Positions 27,947 through 36,089 of a stretch of DNA of 37,744 nt are shown in pieces. The stretch spans positions 1 through 37,744 of the forward strand of contig MPMT01000047.1 of NCBI GenBank assembly GCA_002238645.1. Reading direction: 5' to 3'. The notes beneath the pieces were generated by a model. It searched no databases, was not told where the DNA came from, and saw only the letters and a program-made list of their open reading frames with translations. Every line of letters begins with the position of its first letter. The first letter of the stretch is position 1. The DNA comes from Alphaproteobacteria bacterium bin52. GTDB taxonomy: Bacteria; Pseudomonadota; Alphaproteobacteria; Thalassobaculales; Thalassobaculaceae. Both the position numbers and the translations under genes were made by a program.

Positions 27947-29487
27947 GCCGCTGCCTCCCGTTCCCGCAACACCCGGCGGTTCACCTTGCCTGCCGGGGTC
28001 TTCGGCAGGTCGACGACGCAGTCGACCCGACGCGGCCGCGCATGGCGCCCGAGCCGGTCAGCGACAAAGCCGGAGACTTCCTCGGCAAGTCCGTCCTCGC
28101 CAGCCCGCCGGGTGACGATGAACACCGCAACCGCCTGGCCGCGCTCGGGATCGGGAACCCCGATCGCCGCCGCCTCCTCGATATCGGGATGATGCAGCAG
28201 CACATCCTCGATCTCGATGGCGCTCAGCGTCCAGCCGGCCGACAGGATCACGTCGTCCGCGCGGCCAAGGTGGTAGAAGTAGCCGTCGGCATCCATGCGA
28301 CCGAGATCCCTGACCCCGACCCAGGCGCCCGAGCGGCGAACGGCGATCTCGCCGACGGCGCCGACGGGACAGGCAGCGCCGTCGCGGTCGCGAACCGAGA
28401 CCTCGCAGCCGGGAAGCGGCCTGCCGAGTGCGCCCGGGCGCACCTCGTGGTCATCGGCGCCGGGGTAGTCGGCAATGATGACGCCGACCTCGGTGGTGCC
28501 ATAGATGCTGCACAGGTCGGTGCCGAAGGTGCGGCCTGCCCAGGCGGTGGTCGCCGCGTCGACCGGCTCACCGGTAAACGACAGCTTCCTCACTGCGAAA
28601 CTCCGGCGTGCGGCGCGGGACCGGGTACGCATCATCCGGTAGTGTGTCGCCGCGGCACTGAGCGTGGTGACCCCGAGACGCTCGATCACGTCGAGCAGCC
28701 GATCAGGGTCGAACTTCCCGGCCCACCCGGTGATCTCGACCCCGAGTGCGAGCGGCGCGATGGTCCCGTGCCACAGCCCGTGGCCCCAGGCCGGCGAGGA
28801 CGGGCACAGGAACCGGTCGCCCGGCCTCACCCCGGTTGCGTAGAGTGCCGCGATCATCACCGTGACCACCGCCCGGTGCCGGTGACGCACCGCCTCCGGC
28901 ATGGCCCGGGAGGTTCCGGAGGTATACTGGAAGAGCGCCATGTCGTCCGCCGCGGTCGCCGCTGCGAACACGGCGTCCCGCCTGCCGAGTTCGGCGAGGA
29001 GCCCGTCGTCCGCCAGCACCGTGGTCACGCCGCAGGTACCCGCGAGCCGCCCCAGGCCGGGGGCGAGGATCAGCAGCGAGGCAGAGCAGTCCGCGAGCCG
29101 CGCGGCCAGTCCGTCCGGTCCGAAGGCGGTAAACAACGGCACCGCGACCGCGCCGGCCTTCATGACCCCGAACAGGGTGGCGTAGAATTCAAGCGAGGGC
29201 TCGAGCATGATCGCGACTCTCTCGCCCGCCCCGATACCGCGTCCGGCGAGCCAGTTGGCGGTCCGTGACGCAAGGTCGGATACCGTCCCGAAGCTGTAAC
29301 TCTCGATGCGGCCGTCGCCGCGGGCGATCCTGATCGCCACCCGGTCACGGGGATGGCGGTCGAGGCATTCGTGAGCGATGTTGAGCCGGTCCCTGTCGCC
29401 GTCGAACAGCTCCCACAGGGCGTCGCGGCTACACAGCCGCTGTGCGTCGGTGTAGGCCAGATGATCGACGAGCCGATGTGCAGCCAT
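27943..29487 (-). CDS. AMP-forming acyl-CoA synthetase with variant P-loop
   Basis: This 514-residue class I adenylate-forming enzyme has most motifs: A5 SIYGTTEVGVI, A7/A8 region GYFYHLGRADDVILSAGWTL, IEIEDVLLHHP, and the A10 lysine K501 in KTPAGKVNRR. The usual P-loop TSGTTGxPKG is altered to TSGTSRAMPEAVRH, with no lysine at the normal position. Related bacterial proteins may carry the same change, so it may be a clade trait. The likely job is activation of an acid that enters the operon pathway. ATG 29487 lies 8 bases downstream of the CoA-transferase stop. The frame extends upstream to 30237 through the neighbouring gene and that part was discarded. Confidence 0.9.
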   Translation of the reverse strand: MAAHRLVDHLAYTDAQRLCSRDALWELFDGDRDRLNIAHECLDRHPRDRVAIRIARGDGRIESYSFGTVSDLASRTANWLAGRGIGAGERVAIMLEPSLEFYATLFGVMKAGAVAVPLFTAFGPDGLAARLADCSASLLILAPGLGRLAGTCGVTTVLADDGLLAELGRRDAVFAAATAADDMALFQYTSGTSRAMPEAVRHRHRAVVTVMIAALYATGVRPGDRFLCPSSPAWGHGLWHGTIAPLALGVEITGWAGKFDPDRLLDVIERLGVTTLSAAATHYRMMRTRSRAARRSFAVRKLSFTGEPVDAATTAWAGRTFGTDLCSIYGTTEVGVIIADYPGADDHEVRPGALGRPLPGCEVSVRDRDGAACPVGAVGEIAVRRSGAWVGVRDLGRMDADGYFYHLGRADDVILSAGWTLSAIEIEDVLLHHPDIEEAAAIGVPDPERGQAVAVFIVTRRAGEDGLAEEVSGFVADRLGRHARPRRVDCVVDLPKTPAGKVNRRVLREREAAA

Positions 29488-29495
29488 GCGCCGGC

Positions 29496-30683
29496 CTACC
29501 CGCCGTCCCCGGAAGCGAGTTCGGCCACGGTTGCCTCGGGCACCCCGGCACGGAGCAGCACCTCGGCGGTATCGGCCCCGAGCAGCGGCGCGCCGTGGCG
29601 GATGGTACCGGGGGTGGCCGAGAACGACACCGGGACCGCGGTGGTCCGCACCGCTCCCTCGCTCGGATGGTCGATGGTGCGAAAGAACCCGGTCTGCTGC
29701 AGGTAGGCGTCCTCCAGGATCCCCTCGAGATCGTTGACGGGTCCCACCGGCACGTCGACCTCCTCGAGCCGGCGGCGGACCTCCTCGGTGGTTCGCTCGG
29801 CGAGGGCGGCGGCGAGAAGCTGTTGCAGTTCGACGATATTGGCCGCGCGCTGCGCCATGCGCGTGAACCGTGCATCCTCGGCGAGGTCGGGACGGTCCAC
29901 GGCCCGCAGAAGCCGATCCCACTGCGCGTCGGTATGCGCAAGCACGCAGATCATCCCGTCGCGGGTACGAAACGGCCGGCGCCACGGCGAGACCGCGCGC
30001 GGATACCCGGGCGGGCCGTCGGCAACCCCCTGCCACAGGTGGGTGGTCATGGTCAGCGACAGCATGGTCTCCAGCATGGGAACGTGCACTTCCTGGCCCT
30101 CGCCAGTGCGCTCGCGGTGAACCAGCGCCATGGCGATGGATGATGCGAGCACGTAGCCGCAGAACTTGTCGGCAATCGGCATCGGCACGAACCCGGGCTC
30201 GCCGCCGGTCCGCCCGATCAGGCCGACAAGGCCGCATTCTCCCTGGATCACGTCGTCGTAAGCCGGCCGGTCGCGGTATGGTCCGTCGGCGTGGTAGCCG
30301 GTTGCCGAGGCGTAGACGATCGCGGGGTTGACGGCGCGGATGTCGCTGTAGCCGATACCGAGCCGGTCGGCCGCCGCGTGGCGCATGTTGTGGACGAAGA
30401 CGTCGGCGCCGGATACCAGCCCGCGCAGTGCCGCGCGCGCCGTCTGACGCTTGAGGTCGAGCACGATGCTGCGCTTGTTGCGGTTGGTGGTCTGGAAGAA
30501 CGGTCCGAGCTCGCCGCTGCGGCTCGGCCCGATCCAGCGCATCGGGTCGCCGCCGGGCGCCTCGACCTTGATGACCTCGGCCCCCATGTCACCCAGGATC
30601 TGGGTGGCCACCGGACCGAGGACGTTGATGGTCAGGTCGATCACGCGTACGCCGTCGAGCGGTCCGGACCGCCGGCTCGTCAT
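29496..30683 (-). CDS. Class III CoA-transferase (CaiB/BaiF family)
   Basis: This 395-residue enzyme transfers CoA between carboxylic acids. Family features are the opening LDGVRVIDLTINVLGPVATQ, the NRNKRSIVLDLKR block near residue 67, the catalytic aspartate (D143) in RPAYDDVIQG, and GFVPMPIADKFCGYVLASS near residue 163. This is a complete single-domain member. It may supply or recycle CoA for the pathway and thus work alongside the ligase next door. ATG 30683 overlaps the stop of the MaoC gene by 4 bases; an in-frame start at 30845 lies inside that gene. Confidence 0.93.
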   Translation of the reverse strand: MTSRRSGPLDGVRVIDLTINVLGPVATQILGDMGAEVIKVEAPGGDPMRWIGPSRSGELGPFFQTTNRNKRSIVLDLKRQTARAALRGLVSGADVFVHNMRHAAADRLGIGYSDIRAVNPAIVYASATGYHADGPYRDRPAYDDVIQGECGLVGLIGRTGGEPGFVPMPIADKFCGYVLASSIAMALVHRERTGEGQEVHVPMLETMLSLTMTTHLWQGVADGPPGYPRAVSPWRRPFRTRDGMICVLAHTDAQWDRLLRAVDRPDLAEDARFTRMAQRAANIVELQQLLAAALAERTTEEVRRRLEEVDVPVGPVNDLEGILEDAYLQQTGFFRTIDHPSEGAVRTTAVPVSFSATPGTIRHGAPLLGADTAEVLLRAGVPEATVAELASGDGG

Positions 30684-31165
30684 GCCCCGTCCCCGCTCCG
30701 CCGCAGCGTGGCGTCCCGGCACTTCACCATGCGAAGCGGCGTGTAGGTGATGACCACTGTGCCGTCCTGCTTGACGATCCGGTTCCGCGTGCGCACCAGT
30801 CCGCGCCCGGGCCGGCGGGTCAGGCGGGCCTCGATCACCTCGCACTCGACATGGATGGTGTCGCCGGAGAGCGTCGGGGCGTGCACGTCGAGTTCCATGT
30901 TGAGAAACGCCTGGCCGGTCCGCTGCATGGTAGCCTGCACCAGCAGGCCCTCGGCGAAGCTGTAGACCAGCGCTCCCGGTGCGACCCGCCCGTCAATGTC
31001 GCTCTCGGTCTTCAGGTACTCGAGGTCGACGAACAGGTTCTCGACCATGCCGGTGGCATTGACGAACCCGGTGATGTCGGCGTCGGTGACCGTCCGCGCG
31101 ATGGTGCGGAACCGTCTGCCGACCGGAAGGTCCTCGAAGAAGAACCCGAGACCGACGATTTCCAT
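30680..31165 (-). CDS. MaoC-family hot-dog protein with degenerate active-site motif
   Basis: This 161-residue single hot-dog protein opens the CoA-ester operon. The fold is supported by FEDLPVGRRFRTIARTVTDADI, the helix VAPGALVYSFAEGLLVQ and the closing ARLTRRPGRGLVRTRNRIV. The catalytic GDxNPLH motif of hydratases is not conserved: the corresponding loop reads NATGMVENLFVD. It may therefore bind CoA esters, act as a thioesterase or partner another subunit. ATG 31165 is preceded by a run of G about 6-12 bases upstream. It is divergent from the RibD-type gene across about 560 bases. Confidence 0.87.
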   Translation of the reverse strand: MEIVGLGFFFEDLPVGRRFRTIARTVTDADITGFVNATGMVENLFVDLEYLKTESDIDGRVAPGALVYSFAEGLLVQATMQRTGQAFLNMELDVHAPTLSGDTIHVECEVIEARLTRRPGRGLVRTRNRIVKQDGTVVITYTPLRMVKCRDATLRRSGDGA

Positions 31166-31578
31166 GCGATGCCCCCCGTGTCCGGATGCGGAAACACACC
31201 TTATGCCCGATCGGAACCGCGTCCGCACAGCGTCTGTAGCATGATCGCACTGGTGATGGGCCGGTCATCGCCCGCGCGGGATCCGCCCATCCGCCGAAAC
31301 CCCGGTGCGGCAGCCCCCACTCCCAAATCGCCGGGACCGGTGCCACGGTGCCGCAAGCAGAAATCCGCGCATGCGCACGGGCACCGGCCATGGCAGGCCG
31401 CGCAGCGGGCCCGGCACGGCGCCTGCCGCTGCCCCGGTCAACATCTTCCTGCCACCCGCGTCGGTCGGACCATGCCCCGGCCCCGGCCCTCGAACCGGTC
31501 GCGCTTCGCCGGAATCGGGGACCGGACGAGACCCGGTGAAGGGCCACGTTCAGGCGGGCGTGACCCGGGCTGTGGCAC

Positions 31579-31620
31579 ATTCCCCCGCCGGAGTGGACAG
31601 TCGCGGTGGAGCGGGGGAAT
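31579..31620. repeat. 10-base inverted repeat, possible operator or RNA hairpin
   Basis: ATTCCCCCGC at 31579-31588 is the exact reverse complement of GCGGGGGAAT at 31611-31620, with a 22-base centre. It lies about 105 bases before the start of the RibD-type gene. It could be a regulator site or the base of a leader hairpin. Confidence 0.6.
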
Positions 31621-31645
31621 ATCCCGGTCATGTGTCGGTCCCTGC

Positions 31646-31664
31646 GGCCGCACCCGGTGCGGCC
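31646..31664 (+). repeat. 8-base-stem hairpin in the leader of the RibD-type gene
   Basis: GGCCGCAC at 31646-31653 pairs perfectly with GTGCGGCC at 31657-31664 around a 3-base loop. It has no following T-run, so it is not an ordinary terminator. It could be part of a structured leader about 60 bases ahead of the start codon. Confidence 0.5.
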
Positions 31665-31726
31665 AACCTCGGGAGTGGTACCCTGGCCACGATCTTCGCC
31701 GCGCAACGCCCGGCATCGGAACGCTG

Positions 31727-32485
31727 ATGCCGGACCTCATAGAGGTGTGGCGTTCGGCCGGCACCGTCGACGATGAACAGGAGCTGCTGTTCCAGGAGTG
31801 CTACCGGTCCATTGCCGAGCGTCCCCGCCTGGTCCTTGCGCAGGCGGGGCAGGGGCTCGACGGTCGGATCGCCACCCGGACCGGTCACTCGCACACCATC
31901 AACGGGCCGTCTGGCCTCGATCACCTGCACCGGCTGCGCGCCCTGGTCGACGCGGTCGTCATCGGCTGCGGCACCGCGGTTCTCGACAATCCGCGTCTGA
32001 CCACCCGCCGGGTCCGGGGCCCCGACCCGGTCCGCGTTGTGATCGATCCCTCGGGCCGGACCCCCCGGGGATCACGGATTCTCGCCGAGGGAGCGGCGCC
32101 GACCATCATGATCACGCGGCCCGGTATCCCGGTTTCCGGCCTCCACCCGTCGGTCCGGCACATCGAACTCGCGCCCGCTGCCGACGGATTCGGGCCGCAG
32201 CATATCCTCGACGCGCTGCACGAACACGGACTCGACAAGGTGCTGATCGAGGGCGGCCCCACAACAGTATCGCGGTTCATTGACGCCGGGTGCATCGACG
32301 AACTGCACGTCATGGTGGCGCCGCTTATCCTCGGTTCGGGACGATCCGGGTTCGAGCTCGACCCGATCGACCGCATCGAACAGGCACTCACTTTCACGGC
32401 CAGGTCCTACAGGCTGGGCAGTGACGTGCTGTTTGCCTGCAGGCTCAACGCGGCAGGGCCAGAAGGTCGCGGTGGCCCACCCTGA
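31727..32485 (+). CDS. Stand-alone RibD C-terminal reductase-like protein (dihydrofolate reductase fold)
   Basis: This 252-residue protein matches the reductase half of RibD and lacks its zinc deaminase domain. Landmarks are AQGLDGRIATRTG (about 39-51), LRALVDAVVIGCGTAVLDNP (about 70-89, NADPH region), LDKVLIEGGPTTVSRFIDAG and MVAPLILGSG. RibD-type reductases reduce a ribosylaminopyrimidine in riboflavin or archaeal flavin synthesis. Relatives also occur outside riboflavin operons. A complete riboflavin operon is not in the window. It faces the methyltransferase gene and overlaps its 3' end by 41 bases. ATG 31727 has only a weak ribosome site, but upstream in-frame sequence is not protein-like. 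Confidence 0.9.
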   Translation: MPDLIEVWRSAGTVDDEQELLFQECYRSIAERPRLVLAQAGQGLDGRIATRTGHSHTINGPSGLDHLHRLRALVDAVVIGCGTAVLDNPRLTTRRVRGPDPVRVVIDPSGRTPRGSRILAEGAAPTIMITRPGIPVSGLHPSVRHIELAPAADGFGPQHILDALHEHGLDKVLIEGGPTTVSRFIDAGCIDELHVMVAPLILGSGRSGFELDPIDRIEQALTFTARSYRLGSDVLFACRLNAAGPEGRGGPP

Positions 32486-33245
32486 CGACCAGGCGCTCCT
32501 CACCGAGCCGGCGCTCGCGCCACGCCGCGAGTTCGGGGCCCAGGCCCGGGTGCAGTTCCGCAGCCGCCGAAACCCAGCCGTCGAACAGCATTTCGAGCCC
32601 GACCCGGTTGCCCGGGGAATGCAGGATCCAGTCGCTGCGCCGGACCAGGACTGTCCAGCCGGCAGCCCGGGCACGGTGCGCCAACGCTGACGTGGCCACC
32701 GGGCCGAGGGCGCTGCCGAATCCCTTGTCGCGTCGCTGGTGCCGGTTGAGGCTGTCGCGAACCACTCCGTCGAGCGGGTCCGCCGGTGACCACGAGAGCC
32801 GCCCGTCATAGCTGAGAGCCGCCAGCACTGCGGCGCCGGAGCAACGGAGTGCCCGCCACAGCCGCTCCATCCACTCGGCCGACACCAGGTCGAGCAGGGC
32901 GAAGGCGGTGACGAGGTCTGTTCCGGCGAGCAGGCGGTCGAGATCCGCCTGCGCGAGGTCGCACCGTGTCAGCCGCAGTGTCGAACCGGTTCGCCCCGGC
33001 CACCGGCGCCGTGCGCAATCCAGCAGGCCGGGGTCTGCATCGACGAGGTGCCAGCCGGCCGGGACCATGATCACTTCGTCGAGAACGGAAAGGCCGTTAC
33101 CGGTCCCGCATCCGAGGTCGGCGATGCGCAGCGGACTCCGGCGCTGCGCCGACCAGGCAGCGAGCCGAGCCAGGATCTCGGGCGAGAGCGCGGCGTTGTC
33201 CCAGTCCGCCCGCGCCTCGAGCCACGCGGCGGAAAATCCGCTCAC
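32445..33245 (-). CDS. SAM-dependent methyltransferase (class I)
   Basis: This 266-residue protein has motif I RIADLGCGTGNGLSVL near residues 40-55, the acidic ribose-binding strand WHLVDADPGLLDCARRR and the motif LVTAFALLDLVSAEW, all class I Rossmann features. The C-terminal 100 residues are not diagnostic. GTG at 33245 overlaps the TGA of the glycosyltransferase gene (GTGA). As the last gene of the coupled set it may methylate the product of the glycosyltransferase and pterin-like neighbours, which is inference. Its end lies 41 bases inside the opposing RibD-type gene. Confidence 0.88.
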   Translation of the reverse strand: MSGFSAAWLEARADWDNAALSPEILARLAAWSAQRRSPLRIADLGCGTGNGLSVLDEVIMVPAGWHLVDADPGLLDCARRRWPGRTGSTLRLTRCDLAQADLDRLLAGTDLVTAFALLDLVSAEWMERLWRALRCSGAAVLAALSYDGRLSWSPADPLDGVVRDSLNRHQRRDKGFGSALGPVATSALAHRARAAGWTVLVRRSDWILHSPGNRVGLEMLFDGWVSAAAELHPGLGPELAAWRERRLGEERLVVRVGHRDLLALPR

Positions 33246-34297
33246 CCGCCACCCGCCAGTGCGTCGACGGCGGCCGCGAACCGGCGGGCGGTCGTCTCCC
33301 AGTCCGCGAACCGTTCTCCGGCGCGGTGTGCCGCCGCCGCCATCCCCGAGCGCAGCGCCGGATCAGCAATCACCCGGCGCAACGCGCCGGCCAGTGCGGG
33401 CGGATCGTCGGGCGGAACCAGGATGCCAGCGTCCTCGGGAACGGTCCCGGGGATGGCGCCGGTCCGGCACGAGACCACCGGCAGGCCGGCGGCCAGGGCC
33501 TCGGCCAGGGCCATGCCGAATCCCTCGTGGCGGGATGCAAGCACGAACAGGTCCGCACGCCGGTAGAAGCCGGCGGGATCGGGGACCTCGTGGTTGAGCC
33601 GGATCCGGCCGGAACACGAGTGGTCGGCAACCAGCCGTTCGACGTGCCGCGCCCAGTCGCGGTCACGCGCCGGGCCGACGAGGTCCAGGGTCCAGTCGAG
33701 ATCCGAAAGCTCCGCAAGCGCCGCGAGCAGGACGTCATGGCCCTTCCTGGGCACCAGGGTGGCCACGCACAGCAGGCGCAGTGGTCCACCACCGGGCGAT
33801 CGCACCGGGCCGGGGGCAGGGCGCTCGAGCCCGGGAGGCACAACCCGGACCCGGCCCGGCCCGCAACCGAACTCGGCGAGGCGGCGCCCGGTGGCGGCGC
33901 TTGTGACGATGCAACCGCACGCGGTGGCAAGGGCGCGGCGCTCGGTCTCGAGAAGCCGGGCCCTGGCCTGCTCTCCCGGTCCGGTCTCGTCGGCAAGCGG
34001 ATGGTGGACCAGGGCGACGGTCTGTCCTGGCCAGGGCCGGTAGTCCCGGGCAGCTGCCAGCGCGGTAAAGCACAGCCCGTCGATCACGGTCATCCCGCGC
34101 CGTTCGCCCAGCAGGGCGAGATCCCGTGCCAGTTCGCCCGCAGCGGGTTCCGGGTAGGCGCCCTGGAGACAGACGACGTCGTCGAGCCGCCCCAGGCCCT
34201 CGAGGCCGTGCGCGATGTGCCGGTCGTAGATGAAACCGCCGGTGCGTGTTTCCAGCGGGCCCGGTACCACCAGGCGGACCGGCCCCGCGTCCGTCAC
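33242..34297 (-). CDS. Glycosyltransferase family 4 (GT-B)
   Basis: This 351-residue enzyme has the GT4 layout: acceptor-side domain with the glycine loop [18 protein letters not shown], nucleotide-sugar domain starting at [19 protein letters not shown], and the E-x7-E motif in [20 protein letters not shown]. The GTG start at 34297 overlaps the TGA of the pterin-synthase-like gene. GT4 enzymes retain configuration and use nucleotide sugars. In this setting a small-molecule acceptor (pterin or pyrimidine-derived) is more likely than a polysaccharide, by analogy with known glycosylated pterins, but this is inference. Confidence 0.9.
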   Translation of the reverse strand: MTDAGPVRLVVPGPLETRTGGFIYDRHIAHGLEGLGRLDDVVCLQGAYPEPAAGELARDLALLGERRGMTVIDGLCFTALAAARDYRPWPGQTVALVHHPLADETGPGEQARARLLETERRALATACGCIVTSAATGRRLAEFGCGPGRVRVVPPGLERPAPGPVRSPGGGPLRLLCVATLVPRKGHDVLLAALAELSDLDWTLDLVGPARDRDWARHVERLVADHSCSGRIRLNHEVPDPAGFYRRADLFVLASRHEGFGMALAEALAAGLPVVSCRTGAIPGTVPEDAGILVPPDDPPALAGALRRVIADPALRSGMAAAAHRAGERFADWETTARRFAAAVDALAGGG

Positions 34298-34710
34298 ACG
34301 TCGCGGTCCGGGTCGACCGGTCCCTCGTAGGAGGCCCAGGCGAGGTGGGATTCCCGGAGCGTGACCAGCAGTGCGGCAATGCCTGCGGCGTGCGGTCCGA
34401 GTCGCCCGGCGGCAATGGCATCCGCCATGCGCGCGTGGATGTCGCGGGCGAGGAACTCGGTCGTGGTGTTGATGCCTCGGAACGCCTCGACATCATCGAG
34501 GTTGCGGTAGTCGTAGCCGTCCAGCACCTCGCGCAGGACCGCCTTGGCACGGCCGATGTCGACCACGATCCTGTCCGGGTCAAGGTCCGGTCGGCGAAAG
34601 GTGACATCGACCAGGAAGGTCGCGCCGTGCACGGCCTGGGCCGGGCCGAACACCTCGCCCCGGAAACTGTGCGCGATCATGATGTGATCACGAACCGTGA
34701 GACTGAACAC
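34294..34710 (-). CDS. 6-pyruvoyl-tetrahydropterin-synthase-like protein with degenerate active site
   Basis: This 138-residue protein has the tunnelling T-fold of PTPS/Que[21 protein letters not shown], the strand [15 protein letters not shown], the helix INTTTEFLA and the conserved glutamate E120 in [11 protein letters not shown]. The catalytic cysteine of QueD is alanine here (A24), the HGH zinc motif is HGA (H28, A30), and the LDH motif is DYR. One zinc histidine (H14) and H28 remain. It is thus likely to bind a pterin-like ligand without the classical chemistry. I chose the GTG at 34710 because GGGGAG lies 7 bases upstream; an earlier in-frame start at 34761 would overlap the dehydrogenase gene. 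Confidence 0.85.
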   Translation of the reverse strand: MFSLTVRDHIMIAHSFRGEVFGPAQAVHGATFLVDVTFRRPDLDPDRIVVDIGRAKAVLREVLDGYDYRNLDDVEAFRGINTTTEFLARDIHARMADAIAAGRLGPHAAGIAALLVTLRESHLAWASYEGPVDPDRDV

Positions 34711-34730
34711 GAGCCGGCTCCCCTGAAGGT

Positions 34731-35723
34731 TCAGGCGGCAGGATACACCACCCTGTGGCACAGGGCGGCACGGCGCCCCGCCGACAGTTCGACCATGTCC
34801 GCGGGCAGGTCCTCGAACGCGCCCTCGCTGTCGATGAGTGCGTCGAGGCGTTCATCGCGCAGCAGTTCGAGCGCCCTGTCAAGCCGTCGCGCGCGCGACC
34901 AGCGTACGCGGTAGCGGGGAGCGACGACGCCCACCTGGGAGGAGATGATCGACAGGCGCCGGTCGTGGAAGTCCTCGCCGAGCGGCAGGGTCACGGGCCG
35001 GGTGCCGTACCAGCTGAGCTCGACGATCCGCGCTTCGAATCCGGCCGCCGCCAGGCAGGCGCGCAGCCCTGCGGGCGTGCCGCTCGCATGGAACAGCAGC
35101 GTGCCGGCGTGGCGCGGCTCCCCTGCGAAGCCCAGGCCGAGCCGGCGGGCGACCTCGCCCCGTGCCGGCTTGAGATCGACCACCTCGACCCGGGCCCCGG
35201 CCAGGCGGCGGGCGAGGTAGCCGACCAGCAGGCCGATGACCCCGGCGCCGACGACACAGACCTGCTGGTCCCGGTCCGGCCTTGCGTCCCACAGCGCGTT
35301 CAATGCGGTTTCCATTCCAGGTGCCAGGACCGCCCGGGACGGCGGAACGCCCCGCGGCAGCGGCCGGGACGCGTCCTCGGGCAGCACCATCACATCCTGG
35401 TGCGGGTGCAGGGCGAAGACCTCCCTGCCGCGGCCGGGACCCGAAATGACCGTCCCCACGGTGGAGTAACCGTACTTGACCGGACCCGGAAACTCGCCCT
35501 CCTGGAACGGGCAGCGCATGCGCCCGGCCAGTCTGTCGGGCACCTCGCCACGGAACACCAGGGTCTCGGTTCCCCTGCTGACGCCGCCATACCGCGACCG
35601 CACCACCACCTCGCCGGGTGCCACAGGCGGCATCGGCTGCGACCGGATCCGGCCGCGGCCCGGCCGCATCACCCAGAAGGCGCGCACCTTTTCACACGGT
35701 CCCGCCGCCGACTGCCCTGTCAT
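34731..35723 (-). CDS. Zinc-ligand-less MDR dehydrogenase (BchC-like)
   Basis: This 330-residue medium-chain dehydrogenase/reductase has the Rossmann motif [15 protein letters not shown] (about 157-171) and an aspartate (D183, [10 protein letters not shown]) that favours NAD over NADP. The catalytic-zinc ligands are absent: the GxCGTD position reads [11 protein letters not shown] and the GHE histidine position is YGYSTVG. This SRGTE loop is reminiscent of BchC, a dehydrogenase of bacteriochlorophyll synthesis, but no pigment genes are nearby. ATG 35723 follows AGGGTGA. The pterin-synthase-like gene starts 20 bases after its stop, so it leads the coupled group. Confidence 0.86.
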   Translation of the reverse strand: MTGQSAAGPCEKVRAFWVMRPGRGRIRSQPMPPVAPGEVVVRSRYGGVSRGTETLVFRGEVPDRLAGRMRCPFQEGEFPGPVKYGYSTVGTVISGPGRGREVFALHPHQDVMVLPEDASRPLPRGVPPSRAVLAPGMETALNALWDARPDRDQQVCVVGAGVIGLLVGYLARRLAGARVEVVDLKPARGEVARRLGLGFAGEPRHAGTLLFHASGTPAGLRACLAAAGFEARIVELSWYGTRPVTLPLGEDFHDRRLSIISSQVGVVAPRYRVRWSRARRLDRALELLRDERLDALIDSEGAFEDLPADMVELSAGRRAALCHRVVYPAA

Positions 35724-36089
35724 CGCGCGATCACCCTGACCGGACCTGTCACACACCCCCGGGAGTTCCGCCGTGACCCGGCTCCGTCGAAACCATCATC
35801 GCGCTCCGGCGTGGGGCCGCCGGTTCCGGCTGTCACCCGGGTGGGACGCCCACTGTCACCCTCGCCGGGCTCCGTGTCCATGCCGCCCGCACAGTGCCCG
35901 GGAGAGGTGGACCAGACCCGCTCCTGCCCGTGGCACCGGATGACACTCCCGGCCCGGCCTACGGGTGCACCGGCCGGAACGACGGGACCGCCCGAAAGGT
36001 GCACCGTGGCGAGCCGTTGTCCGCTTGCCTGTCGCAACATCGCTGTCCTACCCTTGAGCCCTGCCTCACGCCAGCGGGGAGAGGCCAGC
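35724..36089. other. 366-base divergent spacer without a supported gene
   Basis: The spacer separates the MDR gene (minus) from the YceI gene (plus). Frames crossing it encode proline- and arginine-rich nonsense. A weak promoter-like pair TTGCCT (36025-36030) and CTACCC (36048-36053), 17 bases apart, lies about 40 bases before the YceI start. I see no repeats or RNA gene. Confidence 0.5.

Larger units (their letters stand above)
31166..31726. other. 561-base divergent spacer without a supported gene
   Basis: The spacer lies between the MaoC-led operon (minus) and the RibD-type reductase (plus), so promoters for both should be here. Open frames in it are arginine- and proline-rich GC artefacts. 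I see two strong inverted repeats near the plus-strand gene (annotated separately), no recognisable tRNA, and no clear FMN or cobalamin riboswitch core. No convincing -35/-10 pair could be chosen. Confidence 0.6.

Noticed and set aside
30993..31706. Minus-strand open frame in the MaoC/RibD spacer
   Set aside because: The product is arginine- and glycine-rich without a fold signature and overlaps the MaoC gene in another frame.
31540..31726. FMN or cobalamin riboswitch before the RibD-type gene
   Set aside because: Hairpins are present but the conserved RFN core and B12-box sequences are not recognisable by eye.
34755..36089. Long in-frame extension upstream of the YceI gene
   Set aside because: It runs antisense to the MDR dehydrogenase and lacks protein-like composition; the signal peptide begins right at GTG 36090.
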